From Podospora comata (lineage: Eukaryota > Ascomycota > Sordariomycetes > Sordariales > Podosporaceae): a DNA stretch of 64,000 nt. The stretch spans positions 1,674,001 to 1,738,000 of the forward strand of contig CP071499.1 in NCBI GenBank assembly GCA_017354895.1, given 5' to 3'. This document shows, piece after piece, positions 21,301 through 32,885 of this stretch. Under the pieces are notes generated by a model. It worked only from the letters and a program-made list of their open reading frames with translations, ran no database searches and was not told the origin of the DNA. A program made the position numbers and the translations under genes. Numbering within the stretch: the first letter of the stretch is position 1; each line of letters opens with the position of its first letter.

Positions 21301-23483
21301 TCTCCGCTTCGTAATGTCCCAAACCTGGAGGGCCATCTCCCGAATCGCTGCAGGGTTGTTAATCATCTCGTCGGTAGAGTCGGGCTTCTCAATGTACGGC
21401 TTCCTGAGGATGCGATTGAGATCCTCTTGGAGACCGTCGAGAAGCCAACCAAGGAACTCTTGCGAATCCTGCTGGCCATATCCCGAGAAGGCAGGAGCAT
21501 ACCGACCAATAACGCTCTTGAATTGGCGTGGTGCAACCGAGTTTGGTGTGGGATCCTTGTAGATTTCCTCAAGCAGCCGTCCGTAGGAGAGGGCAACATC
21601 TCCACCATGGGCGAGAGGATTGTCGGTGTTGATCTCCTTTTTCGCTTCATGAGTGAGGAAATACTTTGTGAGTTCCTCGACGGCACGCAGACACTGAAGA
21701 GCAGAGTTCATGTAGCACGTGTTGCCCAAGTTCTGGAGTCCTACACAGCCGTGGGTCCGCCCCGACTTTTGCTGGGCGCGGCCTCTGGTGAGAGGTGCCG
21801 AAAGCGCGGGGCTGCTACGACCGCTGACGTTGGCCCGGGCCTGAACGACAGCGGTTGAGCTATTCCTAGTTGCCAAATTCTTGCCGTTGGAACCGCTATA
21901 TGTAGACACCCAGTCCTGACGCTCCACTTCTTCGTCCAGAACAAGGGTTTGATCGACATTGAGGCCTACCAGCGACAGGCTCCTCTTGCCGTTGTAGTTG
22001 GCATGGACAGTTGTGTCCTGTGCCTCAACAAGGGCGCGTTGGACACCCTTCTCCAACTGCCCAAAAGTTACCACATCAACAAGCATCTCAGGCCAAGCCC
22101 CGGGGACGGCAGGAAATCCATCGGGAGCGCCAACCTCTTGAACTGGAGAGTCCGGAGGAGTCTTCATCATCCCAGAGGATTCTGAGGGCTCCGAGGCTGG
22201 GGTTTCCGTGGCGGGGATGGTCTGCAGAACTCGCCATACGCGCACCTTGCGGTCCGGTGCCACACTAGCAAGCTCCTTGACTCGTCTAAGGAACTTGTGA
22301 TAGCTGAAGGACGTACTCTGAACCACAATGGGAGGGGGTGGCTTCTTGAGCTTGATTTCCTGCTCTATAGGAATCGGGCTCGTGGCCGACCACAATCTGT
22401 GTATAGTAAACACAGGAGGGTGGAACTCGAACTGAACAACGGGATCCGAAACCGCATCGGGGGCCGTGTTGTGTGCAAGCCGGATAATCGGAGCTTGTCC
22501 AGTAGCCAGCCCATACCAGAAGAGCAAGAGATCCCAGGCATCTTTGGGGAACAGCTCGAAACTCTCCGTTCCCAAGCCTGGCTTTAGTTTGACACACTCT
22601 ACTCCATTGGAGTCTGTGAACTTGGTCTCAATGATGTCCGAATTGTCCACTGGACCGAGGGACCCTTCTGGCACCTCTTTGCTGACATGTTTGCTATCCA
22701 GCCCAAAGGCCTGGGCCCGTTGAAGCCATTTCCTTGACACTAGGTACGCCTCGTCACCCTCCTGGATGGGAGTCTCAGCAAACGCCTTGACGAGAGTCTC
22801 GATGGTTTTGATTTGCTGATCGAGCGGAGGAATATCTGCTCAAGTATGTTAGCGCCAAGGCCACATGTGGGCAGCTCAAGAGGCAACTGACCGTTCCGTA
22901 GAGGAAGCCCATTTGACTCTGTGGTGGACTGCTTTGGGCTTGATGGAGCCCCATCCATCACTTCATCCTTGCCCTCTCTGGCCTTTGTAGCAGATTCATT
23001 CTCGGTTCCCATAACCACATCCTCTTTCAGGTTTGTACTGTCTGTTTCGGGCTCCATGCTGGAGGCAGGTCGTTTGAGCGGGGACGAGGACCGCTGGGGA
23101 AGATCGGGAGCACCCCCCATGAGAGCACGGTGAGCTGTATTGTAGAATGAAGTCGACTGGCTACCTGGAAGGGTCCAGTCTGTTGGCCGTAGACTTGAGG
23201 CAGAGTCGGCAAACTCTGCGCCCCGGTCAAAGTCCACTGAGAGGTCGGCTGAAGCGCACGGGGAGCTCGCAGCAGAGGGCGAGTCAGGTACCGAACTGCA
23301 CTGGGTTTGCAAACGTGGTGGGACACCCGACGGTGGCAGCGAGTCGCCGTGGCGAACGTAGGTGGGAGTGTCTATAGTCGGGATGCCTGCGGCTTCTGTA
23401 AATGAGAAGGTCGGATCGATTTCTTCAGTAGAGGGCAGCACTACGTCGTTGGGCTCGTGCTCCCTGCTCGACTGGCGAGTCAC
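18341..23483 (-). CDS. UBP12: Ubiquitin carboxyl-terminal hydrolase, DUSP type (Ubp12-like)
   Basis: Exons on the minus strand are 22892-23483 (or further upstream), 20456-22835, 20068-20401, 19271-20012 and 18341-19218, about 1641 residues from the codon at 23483. All four introns (56, 54, 55 and 52 nt) close in frame. A DUSP-like domain begins with DEAYLVSRKWLQRAQAF and continues to FPKDAWDLLLFWYGLA. The Cys box is GLQNLGNTCYMNSALQCL, nucleophile near residue 571. The His box is LIAVDDHWGGLGGGHYTAKA, His near residue 1332, and the sequence ends VVSAAAYLLFYRRR before an acidic, disordered tail. A long insert between the boxes carries ubiquitin-like and zinc-binding parts (CPECN, CPRCKEH). 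It removes ubiquitin from proteins; the closest named group is yeast Ubp12 and human USP4/15. The upstream frame has no ATG for more than 100 codons, so the true start is unresolved. Confidence 0.93.
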
Positions 23484-24462
23484 TCTTCTTTTCTTTGAAG
23501 AAGACGTGGTGACTGTGAGCTGCTTATGGCAGCTCTGGACGTCGTTAGGATTGCAAAAGTAGAAAGTTGCAGAAGGCGGTGGACGGAGTGGGCAGTGAGG
23601 GCCTTCCCAACACAGTGAGGCGTTAAAGTGGAGTTCACGTAGGTTGTACTGTGTGTAAAAGGTCGTATCGACGTCCCATAAACAGCCGGTAAAGGTTGTA
23701 CAGAGAGTGTATTGATTTCTCCAGAAGATTTGTACCGTTGTGAAAGAAATGTGCTGGGGGGGGGGGTTTCTTTTCAGTACACACCTAGAGCCAAGCCAGT
23801 GAATGACGAGGATGAATGTACAGCGTCAATAGAGAAGCAGCTCAGTCAGGCTGTGGCTGTTGCTGCGTCGGTAACCAGATGGGAATCTGGTAAGGGGCAA
23901 ACGGTGGTGCGGACAGCAGCGAGGAGAATGCTGTGCATTTCCTAGCAGTGGGGGTGAAAAGTTGGCTGCTGTTGAAGATGGTCTTCACGCTCTGTTGGAT
24001 GAAAGGGATACCCCAAGTGCAACGCGGGCGGCTACCAAGCACTTCACTTTGACTTTTGGAGGGGCACGGGCTTCACAAAAATCGCTTTTCTGCCATTGCG
24101 AGTGGGCCGCTGCCCTGTGGCCGTGCCATGGAAGTTCACACACAGTGCCTAGCTGGTCCGTGCCTGGTCCGTGCCAGGAACCGTTTGGCAGTTGGTTCTC
24201 TGACAGATATTAGGGGCTAGTAGTATATGGGAAAGCCCAAGTGAGATCTTCATCTATCTTGAGCTGTGGCACAGGAACGTTCCGGAGATTCAGGAGAACA
24301 TCAGGCAATGAAAGAAAACAGCAAGAAAGTTTTGATTAGTTCATCTATGCGCTGCATGACCAACAATGGTGACAATATAATGCTTTTTGGGTATAAGTCT
24401 GTTTTCCGCTCAGTAGTCTAGAGTCCCCTCTACCCCGATCCGCATGGTTCCAAATGAAATGT
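23484..24462. other. Leader of the ubiquitin hydrolase gene and flank of the Ste23 gene
   Basis: The frame of the ubiquitin hydrolase stays open on the minus strand up to about 23850, through an unbroken stretch that includes SSSKKRR just before the first codon given, but has no ATG. A G11 run sits at 23756-23766 on the + strand. A 14-codon ATG-started frame lies at 23635-23679 on the minus strand and could be an upstream ORF. The rest, to 24462, is the 3' flank of the protease gene. Confidence 0.5.
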
Positions 24463-27400
24463 CTAAAGCTTTGCATCCAGGTCATAATACTCCGCAAGAT
24501 CCTTCTCTGGATAGGGAGCCCTGCTGGTGGCATGGAGTGCCTTGAAGTCTCGCACATCCTTGATGAGGGTGGGTGTCGTCCCATTGGATGATGGTGGCTC
24601 TGCGTCCTTGACAACTCCGCTGCCGGGTCCATGCTCAGAGTGTAGTCTTCTCCACACGTCAGACGCAGCCTTTACCTTGCCGTCTGGTACCCCGAGGCCT
24701 TGGAGGTAGTCGACAAGGCCTTCGACCTCCTTTTCCTCGTCATGGCCAGCCGCACTCAGGCGAGACTGCAGGTCAGTGGCAGCCTGGGCAGCGGTACTTT
24801 CATCGAGATCGAGCGTCTTGATGAGATCCGTAATTTGCTTCGTTGTCACATCGCTCTTGGCCTGGGCCTCCAGATAAGCTGCAACCTTCGCCCGCGAAGG
24901 GGACGAAGGGTTGATGTAGTGGTTGAAAAACTCAATCATATCAGCCTTTGTCAGTGGCTTCAGATTCTCCACCATCAACTGTCCTATAACACGAAATACG
25001 GGTCAGTTTTGCCTTGGGCCCAAGGGGAATAATCAGGTTAGACTTACGGTTGTTGAACATGTAGTATTCAGACTCAATGGCCTGCCAGTGCCGGTTGCTC
25101 TCTCCCTCCAGCGACTTGGCCTTCTCAAGCGTCCTTTCAATCAAACTTCGCTTGTTCTTCTCGAAATCCTCCTCACTCATATCCTCGAGTCTCCTCCCCA
25201 TGTCCTCCAGGAACTTTTCGATCCGGGTCTCAAGGTAGGGGGCCGTCTTCTCACTTTGAATGATGAAGTAGACACCAAACGTTGTCACATTGCTCCAAGA
25301 GCCACAGTAAACGATGTATCCGAGCTGTTCCTTGGTGCGAAGCTGGTCGAAACAAGGCTCATGCATGATCTGGTCCAAAAGAGCTGTCCTTGCCCTCTGA
25401 GGACGATCAATCTTGGCACCTGTGTAGAGCATGTAGTGGATCGAGTGGTTCACGTTCGCGGGGTCCTTGAGCGTTTTCTTCCAGACGTAGTTTGACCCTG
25501 GAGAAAACACCAGCCCGCGAGGTGAACGCCACTGAGATGGAGGGAATGGCCGCGGCTTGAGCGTCTTTTCGATCATGTCGGTCAGCTTCAGTGCGTCCTC
25601 TTTGTAAAAGTTGCCGTGAACCAAGACTTCCATGTGCATCTGGGCCAAGAATTCCCTCTTGAAAGATCGCACCGCATCAGCTGTCACGGCAGGAAGCTCC
25701 TCTGCGATATCCAGGATGGTGTTGTAGTGGTCTGTCGTCAGCCAGCTCATGTATCCACCAATCTGTGTCCATGGTGCTGAAAGCTCCCAGTTTCGGTATG
25801 ACCGGATCGTGCGTTCCTTGATGATGGCGAATCGATCATCGCGGATGTCGAGGTCGCGCATGGTGACCAGAACCTGTTCTAGGAGCACCGAAAGCTTGTC
25901 GTTGTAGCCAGAGACCTCAATATACATTCCCCGCTCCTCGCAGATCACAGTATATTCAACACCAGCAAGTTCGGCATCATATGAGTATTCCTCGAGCGCG
26001 TCCTTGATCGAATCTGTGAAAAGACGGCCTGCTGCCCGCATAGACGCCAGTGAGGTGATTGGTGTCCGGCAGCTAACCATTATACTTGCTTTCGGGACCC
26101 AGAACGTATCGTCCTTCTTGTACCAGGTCCGGACCATAGAGTCGTTGCGGATAATCCGCGGGGCGATGGCAGGCTCTTTGACTTCCTTCTTCTCCACGTC
26201 TAGCTTTGTTGGGATGAACTGGTTCTTGTGGGGGAGATGAAGCTTCGCTTTTCGGTTGTCAGGTGTGCTGGTAGCTGCCGCCTGGACCTCCTTCATCAGA
26301 GTCTCCGGAATTGGTTGGACGGTGTACTCCGTCCCATACCATTTCTCCTTTTTGTCCAACGTAACAGGGGGATTCCGTGAGGTGACAACGAGAAAGAAGT
26401 TGTCGGGTCGTAGCCAGCCCAAAGCCTGCTTGATCAACTTCGGGTCGAATCTGCGAAGCTTGGAATACCCAGACACCAGATGCTCGCGGGGGATTGGCTT
26501 TTGCATCCGTTGGCTGACGGAACTTGCAAACCGATAAGCTCGAGACTTCTCCATGAACCTGAAATTGACATCTGCCATGCCTTTCTGCTCATCAAAGATC
26601 CACTGCTGCGGCTCCGTCTCTCGCAGAAGGGCGATGTACTCAAACACGACCTTCACTATCTCCTTGTAGTTTTTCAGTCCCTCCTCTGTCAAGGTGATCC
26701 CGATGTCGAACAGGTCCGGAGACCCGGGGCAAATGTTACTTGGCCCGGCGCCCAGACCGTTGGCCCATCCCTTGGACTTGACATAGGACATAATGCTGCC
26801 AGGGCCCTCATGGCCGATGAGATGGCTAATGTATCCACCAGGCTGCGTCTCGTAAAGATTCTCTTGCTCCATGAAGGGGAAGCTCAGAGTAATTTCTCTA
26901 GTATCCATCACAGGCTTGGCGAAGATTTGGACTCCCAAGTGATCCTTTGTGAACGGAACCTCATCCTCCCACCTGTTGCGTGGCAGGTTCTTGTTCTTGA
27001 TGGGAGAGAAATACTCGGCCACCCAAGCCTGCAAAACATCCAGGGGCTCCCTTCCCAAGACGCAAAGCTTCATGCGGTTGGCAGAATAATGTTTCTCATA
27101 GAACTCAATAAACTTGTCTCGCACGTTGATACCCTTTGCCTCGGGGATGGTCTTGAGCGTCTCAAGGTTGCCGGTAGAGAAGTGGTGGTGGGGGTGTTTC
27201 GGGTTGGAGAGAGTCTTTTTGAGTTGGTGCAGACGCCAGTTGTCACTCTGGAGATTCTTCTTGTTTTCTGAATCAACGGCCCTCAGTTCACGATCCAGAG
27301 TGTTCTCCAAGAACAGTGGCTCGATGAAGAACTGGGCAAAGCGATCCAGCGCTCCCAGCAGTGGTGAGGGATTGGTGGCAGATGGCTCTTCATCGTTGCT

Positions 27401-27833
27401 GGGCTTGGCAGAGACCTCAAAGTGGTAGTTGGTTGAGGTTGTCGCCGTGAAGGCATTGGTGAGCCCAGAATGGTTTGACATGTACTGATGATAGGCATTC
27501 TCGACAGGGAATTTCTTGGTCCCCATGAACAGAAGCTGCAATCAAAGTTAGCGGCTGCAGCCTGAGTGTGCGGAGTGGTAATAGCAAGCTTACATGTTCA
27601 ACGGCATGGGCCATTCCTGGCATATCATCCTCGTCACTGTGGCTCCCAACGTTGACATCAACCGCGGCCGCGGCCTTGTCAGTGGTGGGGTCGTGAACCA
27701 GAAGAGCCTCCAAGCCGTTGGGCAGACGGATGACACGGTATGAACGATCATCCAGCTCGGGGGTCTCGAGGTTCTCGGTCACCACCTCAACCTCGATTTT
27801 GGAAGGCGGTGGCGTTTCCTCGGAGTTGGCCAT
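24463..27833 (-). CDS. STE23: Insulysin-type M16 metalloprotease
   Basis: Exons on the minus strand are 27594-27833, 25048-27535 and 24463-24983, 1082 residues, close to yeast Ste23. The inverted zinc motif HXXEH is His76-Ala-Val-Glu79-His80 in GMAHAVEHLLFMGTKKFP, interrupted exactly after His80 by the first intron. The third ligand is Glu170 in AVDSENKKN, with DRE seven residues before it. An insert rich in Ser, Pro and Glu lies between the two halves of the site. The second half has the inactive M16 domains, and near the end FNNRQLMVENLKPLTKADMI. The enzyme degrades short peptides inside its closed chamber; in yeast it also helps mature a-factor. No signal peptide is visible, so it is probably cytosolic. 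The gene follows the ubiquitin hydrolase gene in the same direction with about 1 kb between, which does not suggest co-transcription. Confidence 0.95.
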
Positions 27834-30800
27834 GCTGTGATGTGCTGAATTATAAGACTTGTGTTACCTTTGGGCGTAGCCAGACAGAAACGATGACAGC
27901 AGGTCTTGTTGGTGGCTTGTGAGCAGGAGGCTAACAAGCATTCGACTGGTCAAAGAATATGGGGTCGTGGCACTTAGTGTTCAGGCAGTTCCAGGCTGCT
28001 TCGAGAGAGAGAGTGTGGGATGTCTTGATGAAGAAGAGACAGACAGAGAGTAGGTAGGCTGTTGCGGGGCGGTAGGTGGACCGGAGGAATTGGTGGGGGC
28101 GGCGACCAAGCTGGCCTGCGCGTGCTTTTACCTGCCTGGCTCCGTCTGCAGGGTGGGAACTTCCAGGTTAGACCGAGTGACCGACTTTCAGTGACGGCAA
28201 AGGGAGGCAATAGCGGAAGAAGGCGGCGGCGGCGGCGGCGGGGACTCTTGAATGCCCGCTGAGTGATGCGGTGGGTAGCCCTGCGCGTTTGTGCAGCTGT
28301 GGAGCCGGTAGCGCGCTAATGGAAGCCGTCCCAGCGAGTTGGAAGGCAGCAAAATCGGGTGGTATTTTGCGCTTGTTGTCTGGAGCACTACCGGTGGAGA
28401 GGGGAGATCTACTGGCAACCAGTGACCGGCATCCAGGAATCACTGCCGGCAACCTGCACGGTATGATTAAAACTCCGAAACAGGACGGGAAACAGATTGC
28501 ATTTGGGTACCTGAAGTGCCTGACAACAAGAACAAGGGAAGTTGAGACGATGTGTCGGAAGGTGGTGGGCGAAGCGGCAAAGTCGTGAGTAATGTCTTCG
28601 TATTAGAAAGACAAGACATAGACAGGTTGGGTCGTTTCGTGTGCTCAGCTCTTATTAGGTAGACATCTCACTTCCAATATGGAGAGAACCCAGAGCGGCC
28701 AGGAAGTCCCATGTCTTGGGCTTTATATAGCTAGGTGGGCAGCTAGATAGGTAGGCTGCTCCAACAGCTTCAATTCTTCGCTGTCAATTTTAATTTTGAT
28801 GTCTTTCGTCAGGGGTTCAACATGAAAGCGGCGCCTCGGGAAATGAGCGGCTACTTGGAATGGGACCGAACCGCTTATTGCTTTGGTATTCTGTCTAAAA
28901 CGATGGGTATGACTTGTTCCTCAACAGTTCTTTGATCAAAGTCCACTTCGCAGGTGTAGGATAGGATAACGTTCGTGATATGGACAAGGGAGGTGTGGAT
29001 TAAAGGCGGGGTGGAGTAGGGAATCATGGGTTGGAGGGGTGGAGGGGTTCATGACAGGGGTAGGTGTAGGGAGGAGTGCCCATGGAGGTTCTCAACGACG
29101 CCAGCATCACTACATCTCGACGGTTACGGAATCCTTCTCTGGTGGTTACTGTACATGTGCTGCTATGACCACACCTGCCTGTCATGGAAGTTGTGAGTTA
29201 CGCTTGTTCCCTAATATCGGACGACCCATCCCGGCTAGCGCCCATGGGCCGAGAAGCTTCAGACAGGGCGAGGGGCGTCGATGCAGACTGGAGGCACCTA
29301 GTCAGAATCCCATGGCGGTCGCACCAACTCCGAACGTCAAAGAATGGCATGTTGAAACCTGCCCGCAATGGTACGCAGACCGAGGAGCACCCAACCCAAC
29401 AATCAGATTGGGCATGTGGATGAACAGCTGTTGGGACTTGTGACATGTTGGATTGTCTGGTCTGAACACAGCTGATATGTCACTACCGTTCGGTGCCGAA
29501 GGTGTTGGAAGACTTCATGACGCAGAGGTATAAGTTGGGTTGCCAGGAAATGTAACCGCCTTTGGCTGTGGAGAGACGATCTCTGGCACGGCGCCGGGAG
29601 ATTACTCTGCCGGCCGTGGCCCAGGTCGGGCGTCTGCCCGGCGCGAGTGCAAACCAAGCATGTCGGAAGGGAGATGAAGGGATGCGGGCCGTACCTCGCT
29701 CTCACCATGTAGCTTGACTCCAAGTAAAGCTCACCTAGGTATCGATACCAGTAGCCCAACGGCACCTAAACTGCAAACCATAGGATGTGGTCAACGGCTG
29801 AGAAGGACGGAAGGCGGGTAGTTTTGTTCCCGTTCACCTGCAGCCAGACCCCTGATTATCTAAGATCATGGAGAATAGCTGTTGATTGGATGGCTTGGTC
29901 GGTGGGGTGCAACCCATGTTCGTGGTTTAGGGGACTTTTCAAATAATTCAACCTCCAACCATCCAAGATCCAATTTGTTCTTTATAAATCCCACTATCCT
30001 TCCAGTCACTCGCTACCGATCATGTCTCTGCCGGGGACATACGGGATATCCTCACTCAGATGGTGCCTGCTATCAGCGACAACCTAAGCTGACTTCCTTT
30101 CTCGGCCTTCTCCATCATGGCCAACGTGATTCCCAGTCATCATAACCCCTACATGGCAAGGTGTGTCTTGCTATTCCTTGAGGCTGTCCAGAGTATACCA
30201 TGCACGTGGGTCACTGGGGTTGGCAGGCTCGCATGAATTCGGAGCTCGCCCTTTTCAAGGGAAAAAAGGCACCACACCTTCTAGAAGCGACCGGGGTGGA
30301 GTGGTGGGTGGTATCTTCTGCCACGCACCCGAACACCTTGATCAAATGTGGACAGAAAACACCTCAACCATTTCGGCCAGCGATTCCATATTGAGAGGCA
30401 TTAGCGAGCCTGACCGCTCCCTTCAACATGCGTTTAGATCTCAACCATGGAAGGCTGGTGGTGTTCATTGCCGTTCGTCAACCGAGGTGAAGCCTCTCAC
30501 AGTTCTTTAGGTAAGCAACAAGCGGCATCAAGGCGCTCAGAGGTCATTTCGATGAGCCACAAAACTCCCACACGGCAATCTCAGATATGGTCTCGATGCA
30601 CATGATGATTGAGAGCTGCGACCATGGAAGCAACCACCACGTCCTCGCGGGAAGCACTCACTGGTTACATCTAGGAGCAACCCGCCAGTTTGCCGCGATG
30701 CGACTGCGATGGCCGAGCCGAACCACACTTCTTCCAAAGCTGGTCCTCACCCGGCTGATGTCCCTCTGTCCCGTGCTATCGTCGGCTACGTCCTACACAC

Positions 30801-32885
30801 CTGTGATTATTGCTCGGCCATGCAGCAGAATGCAATCGGAAGTAGACGGCAAAGCTACAGCAGCTTTCGGGTACACAACGCACCTGCAGTTACTCATCTA
30901 GCCTCCATTGCGCATACGCAGTCCGACATGTCGACGACATTGCTTGGTTCATGCTGCTGAACACTTTTCAATGACGAGTTTCAAGCATGAGGTTTGACTC
31001 GACACCAAAAATCACACGCATGACGATCTCTTCTGTAGCCATCAGCGGTTCGATAAGCCGAGGAGGTACAACTAACAGACTGCTTCAGAAACTGATGACG
31101 ACGGGATCTTTATGCCAGAAAGGAGACACATAACGGCCTTGCATAGTTGTAAGTGGATGATCGCCCGGTGCCAAGAGTTGGTCGGTCATGGCCGCATTTG
31201 TGGTCAAGGGTCGATCCGGCCTGGTGTGTGTTGCACTTCTTTTTTTTTTTCTACATTTATCCCCCTTGGTGTCATGAGGAGTATACTGACTTCCTTTAGA
31301 AGACAAAACCACCATCGCCCAGCCCTGCTTGCTACAGACACGGCCTGGGGCCAGCGTTCCGATACATGGTTGCTATCCTCGCGCCCCCCCCCCCTTGCAA
31401 CGTACCGGACAACAATTCCCACCACGCCGGATGGACTCCAGTTCCCAACCTACCTCTCGGGTCTATCCAGGTTTTCCAGAATTTACCCGGTTTAGGAGGG
31501 GAGTCGACACAACGGCATGACATGGCATAGACCACACAAGAAAGTCGAACGGGAGCAACTCCCCCCACCCCTCCTGGCAGCCTCCTTTTCGAAATAGCGG
31601 CAAAAAAGAAGGGGCATGCTACCTGCATGCAACCGTTTCTGCCTGACCGGCCCTGGTATAAAACTCAAATCATCGTCATTCTTCCTTTACTTACCGACAA
31701 GAGAGCTTCACCTTTAACCAAAGAGGGCATAGGCAAGAAAGACGAACTTTGGGTGGTGGCTTCAGATATAGACGAGACACCCACACACACACACAAGCAG
31801 AGGATCACAAGAAGAAGGAGACTAGCCATCATCCGGCTACTCTCCCCGACAACCGATGATGCAAGCCTCGTCACAATCCCTCCGGAGTGAAGCCGACGCA
31901 AAAATACAAGAACTGTCCAGCCTATCCACATTGCTCGCTCGCAAAAGTTGTAAACGAGGCACGCCAGTGTTGGAACTAAGAGGAGAGAAGCAGCCGAGTG
32001 AAGCACTCCGCGGTGTGTATGCTCCGGTTCAAGTCTAGGAAGAGGACAGTCAGCCTACGCTACCCCAGGAAGAGGCAGGCCCAAAGCACATGAACCAGAA
32101 AAAAGTAGACCCAAACATGAAAAGAAAAAAAACCTGGATCTGAAACTGTTAAGATCCATCAGTTATGGCAGGTAAGAAGATAGATAGCACCACCATGGCT
32201 TACTACGTCCGGCGCTCGGTGTGGAAAAGAAAAACCAAGACCACTGGATTTTCCCAGGATTCTGACTTCGGAACAAGAAAACAAAAATCGAAGACGCGTC
32301 AAAAAAGTAACTTTCACTACTTTAGGAAGGTAGGTACATGTTCGACGAAACAAGCTACAAGAGATGATAATCACTATTTCATATATTTGCTCTGCTAAGG
32401 GAGCCAGCTAGCCGTTCGGGATATCGAATCCAGAACTATCTATTCCCCTCCAACTTTTCTCGTATTCTCCAAAACTGCCTTTTTGCCTCTTTGTAGGGAT
32501 CATCTACTTTTGAGCCGTTTCCCATTTGCTTCTGGGAAAGAAAGAGCCAGCTTCCCGAAGCTTGGCCGAGCGAGAAAAAAAAAGAAACAGGGGCTGTCTT
32601 TGCTCCCTTGGGAAAAAGGGGGGATATCATTATTATTTGCAAATTAGCAAAAAGGCAAAGTTCCGTGAAACTTTTTTTGGCCATTACCCCCCAGGCGGAC
32701 GAACGGACGGATGGACGGACGGGGGACCTTTTAGAGTAAACAATATTACTCAAAAATACGTTTGGGGCATGGAAGATGACATCTTCAAACCAAATACTTG
32801 CCCCTAGTTGGAACGATATCCATCATCGTCATCAGGAACTTCCTGAACGAACTTTCAAAAAGAGAGAGTCATGCCCCCTCGTGAT
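27834..32885. other. Five-kilobase stretch without a supported gene
   Basis: All open frames here are shorter than about 135 codons, and none resembles a protein family or joins into a longer one across convincing splice sites. The left end (to about 28450) is GC-rich and should be the Ste23 promoter; it includes a GGC run at about 28224-28242. TATA-like boxes occur at about 28723 (tttatatag), 29981 (tttataaatc) and 31657 (tataaaa). Short C or A homopolymers lie near 31386, 31239 and 32578. It may contain noncoding transcripts or very small genes. Confidence 0.4.

Noticed and set aside
20935-21858. 307-codon + strand frame inside the ubiquitin hydrolase gene
   Set aside because: It is antisense to the catalytic domain of the ubiquitin hydrolase, whose frame carries the catalytic motifs.
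31225-32040. Short frames with TATA-like box near 31657
   Set aside because: Frames of 60-115 codons with no recognised features or splice consistency. Kept only as a possible promoter-like stretch in the gene-poor region.
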